17,750 nucleotides of DNA from Chloroflexota bacterium (GCA_024232355.1 JAAEPW010000784.1:1-17750); one strand, 5' to 3'; positions 7,820-14,842 are shown, numbered from the stretch's first letter. Translations and numbers: made by a program. The notes: generated by a model not told the origin, from the letters alone.

Positions 7820-7849
7820 TTGGGTATTGGGCCCGCGATGTGCTATAAT
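7820..7849 (+). promoter_or_regulatory. Extended -10 promoter of the regulator-kinase operon
   Basis: A perfect TATAAT at 7844-7849 is preceded by TGC, forming an extended -10. The -35 TTGGGT (7820-7825, 18-bp spacer) is poor, consistent with activator dependence. Transcription would start near 7856, leaving a ~110-nt leader that includes the palindrome at 7888-7933. Confidence 0.65.
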
Positions 7850-7887
7850 ATTGCTAGAATTTCTCGTAGCATAGGAAAGTATAAAAA

Positions 7888-7933
7888 TGTAGTCGCGGTT
7901 TCTATACCGCGCGCTATGGAAAGCGCGGCTACA
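7888..7933. repeat. Nested palindrome in regulator 5' leader
   Basis: Outer arms TGTAGTCGCG (7888-7897) and CGCGGCTACA (7924-7933) pair with one G-T. They enclose two clean 6-bp hairpins, CGCGGT/ACCGCG and CGCGCT/AGCGCG. The three-way-junction shape resembles a REP-type dispersed palindrome, but it lies within the predicted leader mRNA and ends 34 nt before the start codon. Confidence 0.5.
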
Positions 7934-7966
7934 GTTGCAAAGCTTTCTCGTGAGGAAAGAACGCCA

Positions 7967-8644
7967 ATGGTAACTATACTCATCGTGGACGACGATCAAA
8001 AATTGCTCAAAATGCTGCGCCGTACGTTGGTGTACGAGGGTTTTAACGTCGTCACCGCCGCCGACGGGCACGATGCGCTGGCGCAGGTGCGCGCACACTG
8101 CCCCCAAGTCATCGTGCTCGACTGGCTCATGCCGGGGCTGACCGGCATCCAGGTGACGGAGCGTCTGCGGGCCGCCCACGACGAGACAATGATCCTGATG
8201 CTCACAGCCCGTGACGCCATCGAGGACCGCGTGGAGGGATTGGAGAGCGGTGCCGACGATTACTTGGTCAAGCCCTTTGCCCCCGCCGAACTGCTGGCGC
8301 GGGTCCACGCCCTGCTGCGGCGGACCAAAGCCGCAAGTAAAGAATCATCTCTGGCCTACGCCGACCTCACCCTCGATCCCACCACCCGCGAAACGCGGCG
8401 CGACGACCGGCAGTTCACCCTCACGCCCACCGAGTTCGACTTGCTCCACTACTTGATGCGCCATCCCCGCCAGGTGCTAAAGCGCGACCAGATTCTGGAA
8501 GAGGTCTGGGGCTATGACTTTGGCGGCGACGACAACGTGCTGGAAGTGTACGTGGGCTACCTGCGCAAAAAGACAGAGCAAGCGGGCGAGCGGCGGCTGA
8601 TCCAGACCGTGCGCGGCGTCGGCTATGTGCTGCGTGAGGAGTAG
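7967..8644 (+). CDS. OmpR/PhoB-family response regulator
   Basis: This 225-residue DNA-binding response regulator has the usual length for the family. The receiver domain (~1-118) has acidic D8/D9, phosphoacceptor D52 (in VLDWLMPG), T80 and K102. The C-terminal winged helix (~128-223) contains LTPTEFDLLHYLM, the recognition-helix region VLEVYVGYLRKK and the end TVRGVGYVLRE. ATG 7967 is chosen because GAGGAA (7952-7957) lies 9 bp upstream and the protein then begins directly with the receiver. The frame stays open to 7718, but that part would contain the terminator hairpin and the promoter. The kinase gene follows after 6 bp. It probably regulates its own operon through the 11-bp repeats at 7785-7813; other targets are unknown. 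Confidence 0.93.
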   Translation: MVTILIVDDDQKLLKMLRRTLVYEGFNVVTAADGHDALAQVRAHCPQVIVLDWLMPGLTGIQVTERLRAAHDETMILMLTARDAIEDRVEGLESGADDYLVKPFAPAELLARVHALLRRTKAASKESSLAYADLTLDPTTRETRRDDRQFTLTPTEFDLLHYLMRHPRQVLKRDQILEEVWGYDFGGDDNVLEVYVGYLRKKTEQAGERRLIQTVRGVGYVLREE

Positions 8645-8650
8645 GACAAA

Positions 8651-10093
8651 ATGTCCATTCGCCTGCGCCTAACCCTGTTGTTCACTGCGATCTTGGCCCT
8701 GACCCTGGCTGGCTTTGGAGCGATGCTTTACGGTACCCAGTCTCGATCTATGCGCGGCGGTGATGAACGAATACTTGCCGAAACAGCGAGGCGTATCGTT
8801 GAGCGTTGGTCGTTCGAGGGGGATCAGTTCGGTGATCGTCCATTTGGGGAACGCCCATTTTCCCCCGGACCGCCGAATGACGAGGGAACATCGGATCGCG
8901 CGTTCGGCGGTCGAGCCATGTACATACAACTCGTCAGCCTGGAAGGCCAGGTGATCAACCACTCGGAGAACCTGGAAGAGGTTATCCTGCCCCTCAGCGA
9001 TGACGGATGGCATGCGGTGGAAAGTGGCGAGCCGTGGGTGGAGATCGCGTTGGTAGAAGGAGAACGACTTTTCATTCACAGCGAACCGATCTTTACCGAG
9101 CAACAAGTCACCAGCGTGATACAGGTCGCGCGCTCGCTGGCAGATCAGGACCAGTATCTGAACACGCTGCGGAGAAACCTGTTCGTCGGCAGCGGCGTGG
9201 CCATCATTATTGCCTTTGGCGCGGGGTGGATTCTGTCCGGGCTGGTCCTGCGCCCGGTCAACCGCATCACGCAGACGGCGCGCGCTATCGGCGCGGAGCG
9301 GGATTTCGACCGGCGTGTGCAACACACCGGCCCCAACGACGAGATCGGCCAGTTGGCGACCACCTTTAACGTGATGCTGACCGAGCTACAGGCCGCCTAC
9401 CAACAACAACGGCAATTCGTGGCCGACGTATCGCACGAGCTGCGGACGCCGTTGACCACCCTGCGCGGCAATCTGGCGCTATTGCGCCGCAAGCCGTCCA
9501 TCAGCGCCGACGACCGGGTGGACGTCCTGGACGATATGGCGGATGAGAGCGACCGCCTGGTTCGTCTGGTGAACGATCTGCTCACGCTGGCGCGGGCCGA
9601 GTCGGGTCGCGCGCTGCGTAACGATCCGGTGCGGGTCAAACCGCTGATCGAGAATGTGTGCGGCCAGGCTCGGCTGCTCGCCGCAGACCGGACGATCACC
9701 TGCGACTCGCTGGCCGACGTAGCAGTGGTCGGTGACCATGACGCGCTCAAGCAGGTGTTGTTGAGCCTGGTAGACAATGCGCTCAAACACACCGCCGGGC
9801 CGATCACGGTAACGGCCAATCTGGATGGACCAGAAACCAGGGGTTCCGGAAAACCTCTGGTTTCTATCCGTGTCCAAGACAGCGGCCCTGGCATCGACCC
9901 CAAAGCGCTGCTCCACATCTTTGAGCGATTCTACCGGGGAAAAGAGGCCCGGACCAGACCCGGCATCGGCTTGGGGCTGCCCATCGCCAAGGCGCTGATC
10001 GAGGCTCATAACGGCACGATCTCGGTCGAGAGTCAGGTTGAGCGGGGGAGCGTGATTACGGTGACTTTGCCCCAGGCAGCCGCGCGGCGATAA
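8651..10093 (+). CDS. Membrane sensor histidine kinase
   Basis: This 480-residue kinase is partner to the preceding regulator. It has TM1 (~5-27), an extracytoplasmic sensor region (~28-174) of no recognised fold, TM2 (~177-200) and a HAMP linker (~200-252). The dimerisation domain carries phosphoacceptor H262 in VSHELRTPLTTL. The ATPase domain has N-box N376 (SLVDNALKH), G1 box DSGPG (410-414), an F-box FERFYRG and G2 box GIGLGLP (438-444). All catalytic elements are intact. The sensor contains a short F/G/R/P-rich low-complexity stretch (FGDRPFGERPF, ~60-70). GAGGAG, just before the regulator stop, serves as its SD. The operon is co-transcribed by spacing. The stimulus cannot be inferred from sequence. 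Confidence 0.93.
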   Translation: MSIRLRLTLLFTAILALTLAGFGAMLYGTQSRSMRGGDERILAETARRIVERWSFEGDQFGDRPFGERPFSPGPPNDEGTSDRAFGGRAMYIQLVSLEGQVINHSENLEEVILPLSDDGWHAVESGEPWVEIALVEGERLFIHSEPIFTEQQVTSVIQVARSLADQDQYLNTLRRNLFVGSGVAIIIAFGAGWILSGLVLRPVNRITQTARAIGAERDFDRRVQHTGPNDEIGQLATTFNVMLTELQAAYQQQRQFVADVSHELRTPLTTLRGNLALLRRKPSISADDRVDVLDDMADESDRLVRLVNDLLTLARAESGRALRNDPVRVKPLIENVCGQARLLAADRTITCDSLADVAVVGDHDALKQVLLSLVDNALKHTAGPITVTANLDGPETRGSGKPLVSIRVQDSGPGIDPKALLHIFERFYRGKEARTRPGIGLGLPIAKALIEAHNGTISVESQVERGSVITVTLPQAAARR

Positions 10094-10110
10094 AGTCTAG
10101 ATTTGGTCCA

Positions 10111-10175
10111 GTTAGCATCCCCAGATGCGGTCCCGCTCGACACATTGGCGTGTCTCATTCTTCAAGAATTGGATC
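10111..10175. repeat. Diverged dispersed repeat, copy A
   Basis: It matches 11608-11688 in two blocks: AGCATCCCCAGATG..G.CCCG.TCG.CAC and TTCTTCAAGAATTGG. The segment between the blocks differs in length. It starts about 18 bp after the kinase stop codon. No coding potential was seen. Confidence 0.45.
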
Positions 10176-10311
10176 TGCCCCCAATCTGTTCCCGCTTGCG
10201 TTAAGGCTTTTCCAGTTTTCAAGTCCTCCCAAAATTTGCGGCGGAGAATCTCGTAAATCGCAAAGTTGCAAAATGACCGGAAAAGCTCAAGGAATTTCCT
10301 AACACCAAGGC

Positions 10312-10348
10312 AAAAAAAACAACCTCAACTCTCTGTTGGAGCTTGAGG
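10312..10348 (-). terminator. Rho-independent terminator, minus strand
   Basis: Read on the minus strand, a hairpin (CCTCAA/TTGAGG plus CTC/GAG, one bulge, 10323-10348) is followed by TTG and eight T residues (10312-10319 are A on the plus strand). It would stop minus-strand transcription from the tail-tube side and protect the kinase operon from antisense read-through. Confidence 0.6.
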
Positions 10349-10377
10349 CTATGGTCAGAATGTTGGGGGTGCTTTCA

Positions 10378-10510
10378 CTACCGGACACTTTTTTCTTTAG
10401 CCACGAATTGCACGAATTACCACGAATGTGGGGGGAAAATTTGTGAAAATTCGTGCAATTCGTGGCAAAAAATTAACATATCCCGCTCGTATGTGAAAAG
10501 TGTCCGGTAG
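10378..10510. repeat. Large perfect-arm palindromic element
   Basis: Outer arms 10378-10392 and 10496-10510 (CTACCGGACACTTTT) are a perfect 15-bp inverted repeat. Inner arms 10400-10418 and 10448-10466 (GCCACGAATTGCACGAATT) are a perfect 19-bp inverted repeat built of a CACGAATT direct repeat. There is no ORF of credible content. It is a MITE-like or dispersed palindrome. The stretch 10094-10743 carries only this element, copy A of the diverged repeat and two hairpins. Confidence 0.65.
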
Positions 10511-10543
10511 CAAAGGGGTGCTATGACCGTGACCAGTATGGCA

Positions 10544-10573
10544 AAGCCCCGCCCTGGTTAACCAAGGCGAGGC
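10544..10573 (-). terminator. GC-rich hairpin downstream of tail-tube gene
   Basis: AGCCCCGCC/GGCGAGGCT (one G-T pair) encloses the palindrome TGGTTAACCA, making a nearly continuous stem. On the minus strand it is followed by TTTGCC, a weak T-tract. It lies 171 bp past the tail-tube stop codon and is a plausible terminator for that gene. Confidence 0.45.
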
Positions 10574-10743
10574 TCTGTGCATATAGGCGCGTAGGCGCAT
10601 GTTATAGTATCACAAAAACAACGTCGAGTTGCTGTCCTCTCCTCAGTCTGTGAAAAGGCAGGACAATCAGGTCATATACAATGCGATGGATCAAGAAAGG
10701 TTATATGAGCATTCCGTCTCGGTTTGCATACTCACATTTTCGC

Positions 10744-11247
10744 TTATCCTTCCCATATATCGGGAGGCGCTGTGATGGGATCCAAACCGGTGCCTTCACG
10801 CTTTATACCTTCATGGGTGATGGTTAGCTCTTCGACGCCCACCTCGTTACCTTTGTCCGACTTGAGCGAAGGTCCCGTGATCTTGGACGGCCATGCGTTC
10901 AGTAGGCTCCAACGGGCGATTTCTTCATAGTTGCGATCAAACATAATGATTGAGCAATTCTGGCGCGCTTCTTCCACTTTGCCCTGCTCGATCTCCTGCC
11001 GCCATACCCAAATTGCCAGGTCTTCGGTGATGCCGCGCTTGAGGGTGACGTCTTGCCACTTGATCTGTCCGGGAGTTTTCCGGACTATTTCGTTCCCTTG
11101 AGAATCCACGGTCCTTTCCTCAATGATTTCGTTTTCCGACCCGATGCCACTAGCCTCGGTAAAATAGCCTGCTATCTTGTCTCCGATTTCAAGAGCATAA
11201 TTGAACCCGAGTAGAGGATCTGCTGTCCGACCAGTTTTAGTTGCCAT
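10744..11247 (-). CDS. Phage tail tube protein (T4 gp19-like / contractile injection system inner tube)
   Basis: This 167-residue protein matches the conserved phage tail-tube family also used as the inner tube of extracellular contractile injection systems. It has the N-terminal DPLLGFNYALEIGDKIAGYF.EASGIGSE, a central TPGQIKWQDVTLKRGITED and a C-terminal W.LLNAWPSKITGPSLKSDKGNEV.VEELTITHEGI. In known systems such monomers form hexameric rings inside a sheath. The start is well supported by AGGAGGT 8 bp before the ATG. No sheath, baseplate, spike or ATPase gene occurs in this window. Repeats lie on both sides, so it is a solitary or translocated gene here. The reading frame is intact and of full family length. 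Confidence 0.88.
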   Translation of the reverse strand: MATKTGRTADPLLGFNYALEIGDKIAGYFTEASGIGSENEIIEERTVDSQGNEIVRKTPGQIKWQDVTLKRGITEDLAIWVWRQEIEQGKVEEARQNCSIIMFDRNYEEIARWSLLNAWPSKITGPSLKSDKGNEVGVEELTITHEGIKREGTGLDPITAPPDIWEG

Positions 11248-11315
11248 TGCTTTGGACCTCCTGAAGAGTATTTATGCGAAAATTTACATTGTTGTTCTGT
11301 AAGGATCTGTCTTAA

Positions 11316-11576
11316 TTTTATCACAATGCGCGTTTTTGTAAACAGTGGAGCAGCGAGGGATTCTGCAACAAGTGTGAGAATGTAATATGTGAAGAATCAG
11401 GTAGTTTTGTTTCACCCGATGAGCGCTTCTTTTACAGAAATGGGAATATTTATCTGGTTGAAGCAGATGAAAAGATCGTCAAGTCAAGGTCGATACATCT
11501 GCCGCAGGTTGGGTGGAGAATGGGGTATTGCTCCTCCCAACAGGGCTGTGAGCGATCGGTACTGAAAGATCGTTAG
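11316..11576 (+). pseudogene. Possible remnant of a zinc-finger-like protein gene
   Basis: An 86-codon open stretch has no usable start codon in its first part. It encodes a Cys-rich segment (FCKQWSSEGFCNKCENVIC) followed by a polar region (DERFFYRNGNIYLVEADEKIVKS). The four-cysteine spacing looks like a small zinc finger, and the codons look coding. The 3' end runs into the repeat at 11509-11600, suggesting truncation by that element. It may equally be a chance ORF. The rest of gap 11248-11714 contains only repeats. Confidence 0.3.
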
Positions 11577-11600
11577 AATTGAACAGCCCTGCTCCACCCA
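11509..11600. repeat. Compound hairpin element with alternative pairings
   Basis: Hairpin 1 pairs GTTGGGTGGAG (11509-11519) with CTCCTCCCAAC (11531-11541, one mismatch). Hairpin 2 pairs CAGGGCTGT (11541-11549) with ACAGCCCTG (11583-11591) around an inner CGATC/GATCG. GGGTGGAG can instead pair with CTCCACCC at 11592-11599, enclosing both hairpins. The ends of hairpin 2 match the element ends near 1147/1338 and 5227/5275. Confidence 0.45.
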
Positions 11601-11607
11601 CGAACAA

Positions 11608-11688
11608 GTCAGCATCCCCAAATGTAGCCCCGTTCGGCACGTAGGCTTCCGACTCGCGGTCGGCCCTTATTCCTCAAGAGTTGGCTCT
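11608..11688. repeat. Diverged dispersed repeat, copy B
   Basis: It shares AGCATCCCCA.ATG..G.CCCG.TCG.CAC and the TTC.TCAAGA.TTGG block with 10111-10175. It also carries an extra small hairpin CCGAC/GTCGG. It lies 27 bp beyond the stop of the minus-strand membrane-protein gene. Confidence 0.45.
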
Positions 11689-11714
11689 CGGCTGTTTAAT
11701 GCGATCTCGCGACG

Positions 11715-12635
11715 TTACCTTTCTAGCAATACATCAACCAGGAACCGCGCTGCTTTTTCTGTTTCTTGTGTAGGATGAAGAGCGGCGATATCTTGCTCTA
11801 TGCTCGCTTGTGCCTGCGCGACGGTTTCAGGAGCCAAGGGCCACGTCCAGGCAATTTCGGCCAGCGTTTCAGCTTGCCGATGCAGTTGTCGGAGGTTGGC
11901 GACATAGTGTGGTGGCCCTGTCATATAGCACGTTGCAAGGCTTTGGCTTCTTACTTTGTGGCCAACAGACCTACCAAAGGCGACCCCAATCTGTTCAGCA
12001 GCAACTTTATCTAATTCACCCTTTGAAACCAACTCTTCAAGGGCCTCGGTGTGGTCCAGGGCGAGATCTTCGAGTTCTTGCAGATCTGCCTGAGGCAATT
12101 GCAGCCAGCAGTGACGCAGTCTGCCTCGCGGTGTAGCGCAGTATACGCCAGAGTAGGTACCACGGCCCAGTACCAGCGAGGCGACGCCAATACCTACAGT
12201 TCGGATAAATTCGTGACGGGTGATCTCGGGAGTGGATTTTTGCGAGCTTGATCCAGTGACAGTTTTCGTACTTGCCGTGTTAGTAAGGGAATCAAATGTT
12301 ATGAGCGTCTCTTTTTTCCACTCGTGACCACAAATACTACATCGATAATCAAACTGTTTGTTCCTGAGGAAATTTATGAGTGTATACAAGCTCAAACATA
12401 GGCAGACAACTATGCTTGTAAGCAATCCTATCAAGATATACTCGTTGGTCCATTCAAAGCCACGTATCTTCCATCCACTGTACAGCTTCCACACTAAGTA
12501 GAGCGTTGCGGATACAAGAGTAATTCCTATGACCGAATCTAATGCACTGTGCCGTTCCCCGGCTTTTTCAACGCTGGTTGTTTCAGTGGAGGCGATGAAC
12601 TTGTCGCAGTTCGGGCATTTCACCTGATTAGTCAT
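11715..12635 (-). CDS. Membrane protein with split zinc ribbon, function unknown
   Basis: This 306-residue protein has a first zinc knuckle C7-P-N-C10. Two hydrophobic helices (~33-51 and ~66-90) follow, then a second knuckle C99-S-I-C102-G-H-E-W. The four cysteines fit one zinc ribbon interrupted by a membrane hairpin. After a Ser/Thr-rich linker, TRHEFIRTVGIGVASLVLG (~139-157) resembles a Tat-like or third membrane segment placed internally. The C-terminal half (~180-306) is helical and charged, with no recognised domain. The gene starts 50 bp after the kinase gene stop on the same strand, preceded by AGGAAA about 9 bp upstream, so it is probably the last gene of the regulator-kinase operon. 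A role linked to that sensor is inferred only from position. Confidence 0.7.
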   Translation of the reverse strand: MTNQVKCPNCDKFIASTETTSVEKAGERHSALDSVIGITLVSATLYLVWKLYSGWKIRGFEWTNEYILIGLLTSIVVCLCLSLYTLINFLRNKQFDYRCSICGHEWKKETLITFDSLTNTASTKTVTGSSSQKSTPEITRHEFIRTVGIGVASLVLGRGTYSGVYCATPRGRLRHCWLQLPQADLQELEDLALDHTEALEELVSKGELDKVAAEQIGVAFGRSVGHKVRSQSLATCYMTGPPHYVANLRQLHRQAETLAEIAWTWPLAPETVAQAQASIEQDIAALHPTQETEKAARFLVDVLLER

Positions 12636-12685
12636 TAGTGGTTTGTTTCCTGTTCTTGCTCTCGTGCTGCCCTGGCCAGTCCAGT

Positions 12686-14104
12686 TTAGGCTCCAACGAC
12701 CAAAGGCAGCGCAAAAGTAAAAGCACTGCCATCACCCTCCGCGCTGTGCGCCCAGATACGCCCACCGTGGGCCTCGACCAGGCTGCGGGTGATGGACAAA
12801 CCCAGCCCGCTGCCGCCCGTGTCGCGGCTGCGTGCTCGATCCGCACGGTAAAAGCGTTCGAAAATGTGGGGCAGGTCTTGAGCGGGGATGCCCTCGCCAG
12901 TGTCCTGCACCGTCACGTGTACTTTGTCCTTGATCTGTTGCGCGGTCACCGTGATCTGTCCGTCGGGCGGGGTGTGCTGGAGCGCATTCGACAGCAGGTT
13001 GAGCAGCACCTGGGCCAGTCGTTGGTCGTCGCCGGTCACCGGCAGTGCGGCATCGGGCAGCTGCGTTTCCAGGGTAATGTTCTGGGAACGGGCCACTCCA
13101 CGCACGCGATTGACGACGCCCCGGATCAAGTCTCCCATCTCTACCGGATCGGCCTCCAATTGCAGCTCGCCCGCATCGGCCAGAGAGAGCGTCCGCAGAT
13201 CCTCGACCAGGCGGTGGATGTGGGCGACGTCGGTTTGCAGCCCTGTGACGACCTCGGGCGTGGGGGTGGTCAGGCCGTCTTCGATGCTCTCTAATTCGAT
13301 TTGCAGGACGCTGAGCGGCGTGCGCAGCTCGTGGGCGATGTCGGCCATCGCGCGGTGGCGCAGATCCTGCTGTCGTTCCAATTCTGCCGCCATCGTATTG
13401 AACGCGGTTGCCATCTCTCCCAACTCGTCCTGGCTGGTGACGGAGATGCGCTGAGACAGATCGCCACCGGCCACCCGTCCCGCCGCCTCGACCAGCGCCT
13501 TGACCGGGGCAACGATACGCTGCGCCTGGAACGATCCGACGACCAACACGGCCAGCACGGCGACGACGGCCGTCAGCAGCATCAATCTATTGACCTGTTT
13601 CAAGAAATTGGTCTGGTCGGCTGTAAGTCGCCCCAAGCTGGACGCAATAAACAGTGTTCCAACTTGCCGGTTGGCGACGATAATCGGTGCGCCCTTGTCC
13701 AGGTCTGCGCCAGAGAGGTGGATGGGCGTATTCTCATCTTCACTGTCGGCGACCAGTTGCCCATTGGCATCTACCAATAGCAACCGTTCCTCGATGGTGG
13801 ACTCTGTTCCCATTCCCATCATCGGCATGCCGCCGCCTTGCTGGCCTCGTCTTCCTGGGGGCCTCCACTGACCGTCCAGATAGCTTTCGATGAACGTGTC
13901 AACCCCGTCCCAACTCCCTACCTGCGCGTAATAGTTGGCAAACCAAGATGACAGGTTACGTGCGCGCATCTGCCCTGCCCGCGAGACCATATAGTTAAAG
14001 CGATTGGCCGTGATGCGGTTCGCCAACAATACCACCAATCCGGCGGTCGCCACAATGATGACGAGGAAACTGAGAATGAGCCGCGTGCGCAGACTATAGT
14101 TCAC
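12686..14104 (-). CDS. Membrane sensor histidine kinase (BaeS-like layout)
   Basis: This 472-residue kinase has TM1 (~8-29) and an extracytoplasmic sensor (~30-170), with the NYYAQVGSWDGVD motif seen in BaeS-type kinases and a Gly/Met-rich insert (GRRGQQGGGMPMMGMG, ~84-99). TM2 (~173-195) and HAMP (~195-248) follow. Phosphoacceptor H258 lies in IAHELRTPLSVL. The ATPase domain has N373 (NLLSNALQHT), DTGEG (401-405), FERFYRADRARS and GGSGLGLS (430-436). The start is GTG at 14104, overlapping the regulator stop by 4 bp (GTGA), so the two are translationally coupled. The Met-rich sensor loop and the Met/Gly/Cys-rich secreted proteins encoded upstream suggest a metal or envelope signal; this is inference. 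Confidence 0.92.
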   Translation of the reverse strand: MNYSLRTRLILSFLVIIVATAGLVVLLANRITANRFNYMVSRAGQMRARNLSSWFANYYAQVGSWDGVDTFIESYLDGQWRPPGRRGQQGGGMPMMGMGTESTIEERLLLVDANGQLVADSEDENTPIHLSGADLDKGAPIIVANRQVGTLFIASSLGRLTADQTNFLKQVNRLMLLTAVVAVLAVLVVGSFQAQRIVAPVKALVEAAGRVAGGDLSQRISVTSQDELGEMATAFNTMAAELERQQDLRHRAMADIAHELRTPLSVLQIELESIEDGLTTPTPEVVTGLQTDVAHIHRLVEDLRTLSLADAGELQLEADPVEMGDLIRGVVNRVRGVARSQNITLETQLPDAALPVTGDDQRLAQVLLNLLSNALQHTPPDGQITVTAQQIKDKVHVTVQDTGEGIPAQDLPHIFERFYRADRARSRDTGGSGLGLSITRSLVEAHGGRIWAHSAEGDGSAFTFALPLVVGA

Positions 14105-14793
14105 GAGTTGGCCTCGTCGCTAAAACGATATCCGACGCCAAAGGCGGTCAGGATGTAGCGGGGGTGCGTGGGGTCAGGCTCCAATTTGCGGCGCAGGTTG
14201 TGGACGTGTACGTCGACGGTCCGTTCGACGCCGTCGTACACACCTAGGTGCGCCGCTTCCAACAATTGCAGACGGCTGAGTACCCGGCCCCGATGCTGGA
14301 CCAGGGCGTGCAGCAGATCGAATTCGGTCGGTGTGAGAGGAACAGTCTCGCTAGAGACGACGCAGTGGCGCGCACCCACGTCAAAAAGAACGTCGCCAAA
14401 GCGATAGACGTTGGTGGAGGCGACCTGAGGCACGGATTGTGCCCGCCGTAGGACAGCGCGGGCTCGGGCCACCAGCTCGCGAGGGCTAAAGGGCTTGGTG
14501 ACGTAATCGTCGGCGCCCAACTCTAGCCCGATGAGCTTGTCGGTCTCTTCGACGCGGGCGGTAAGCATGATGATCGGCACATTCGACTCGCGCCGCAGCT
14601 CCCGGCAGACGTCCAGGCCATCCATACCGGGCATCATCAGGTCTAGTACCACCAGGTCGGGCTTTTCGGTGCGGGCCAGCGATAGCCCGGTGGGGCCATC
14701 GTATGCCGCCAGCACGTCAAAACCGGCCTGTTCGAAATATTTTCGCACACCGCTCACAATGCGCGGCTCGTCGTCAACGATTAGAATTTTCAT
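14101..14793 (-). CDS. OmpR-family response regulator
   Basis: This 230-residue regulator has a receiver domain (~1-117) with D7/D8, phosphoacceptor D51 (VVLDLMMPGMDG), T78 and K100. The winged helix (~130-227) has LTPTEFDLLHALV, the recognition helix VDVHVHNLRRKL and TAFGVGYRF. ATG 14793 gives the canonical MKILIVDDE start. It has no Shine-Dalgarno and begins 7 nt after a perfect -10, so the mRNA is probably leaderless. The upstream GTG at 14820 lies inside the terminator hairpin and is rejected. It is coupled to the kinase gene. Likely targets are the two upstream secreted-protein promoters, which share 11-bp direct repeats. Confidence 0.93.
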   Translation of the reverse strand: MKILIVDDEPRIVSGVRKYFEQAGFDVLAAYDGPTGLSLARTEKPDLVVLDLMMPGMDGLDVCRELRRESNVPIIMLTARVEETDKLIGLELGADDYVTKPFSPRELVARARAVLRRAQSVPQVASTNVYRFGDVLFDVGARHCVVSSETVPLTPTEFDLLHALVQHRGRVLSRLQLLEAAHLGVYDGVERTVDVHVHNLRRKLEPDPTHPRYILTAFGVGYRFSDEANS

Positions 14794-14800
14794 CTTGTAT

Positions 14801-14829
14801 ATTATAACGACTCCAGCCACCTATGGCAA
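14801..14829 (-). promoter_or_regulatory. Strong sigma70-type promoter of the minus-strand regulator gene, leaderless
   Basis: On the minus strand, TTGCCA (14829-14824) and TATAAT (14806-14801) are separated by exactly 17 bp. The start codon follows the -10 by 7 bp, so transcription should begin at or next to the A of ATG. The -35 sits in the loop, and part of the -10 in the arm, of the 13-bp inverted repeat at 14804-14842. Confidence 0.75.
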
Positions 14830-14842
14830 CTGGAGTCGTTAT
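14804..14842 (-). terminator. Hairpin after secreted-protein gene, merged with the regulator promoter
   Basis: A perfect 13-bp inverted repeat, ATAACGACTCCAG/CTGGAGTCGTTAT, has a 13-nt loop and begins 19 bp after the stop of the secreted-protein gene. The same CGACTCCAG/CTGGAGTCG hairpin follows the paralogous gene at 15849-15878. It could terminate that transcript and also act as an operator over the regulator promoter. There is no clean T-run. Confidence 0.55.

Noticed and set aside
7718..7966. Longer N-terminus for the first response regulator
   Set aside because: It would span the terminator hairpin, the 11-bp repeats and the promoter, and adds 83 residues with no receiver homology. ATG 7967 has a good Shine-Dalgarno.
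10397..10600. Minus-strand 67-codon frame
   Set aside because: It is the translation of the CACGAATT palindrome and the following hairpin.
12638..13780. Plus-strand frames opposite the second histidine kinase
   Set aside because: They are antisense shadows; the minus strand encodes all kinase boxes intact.
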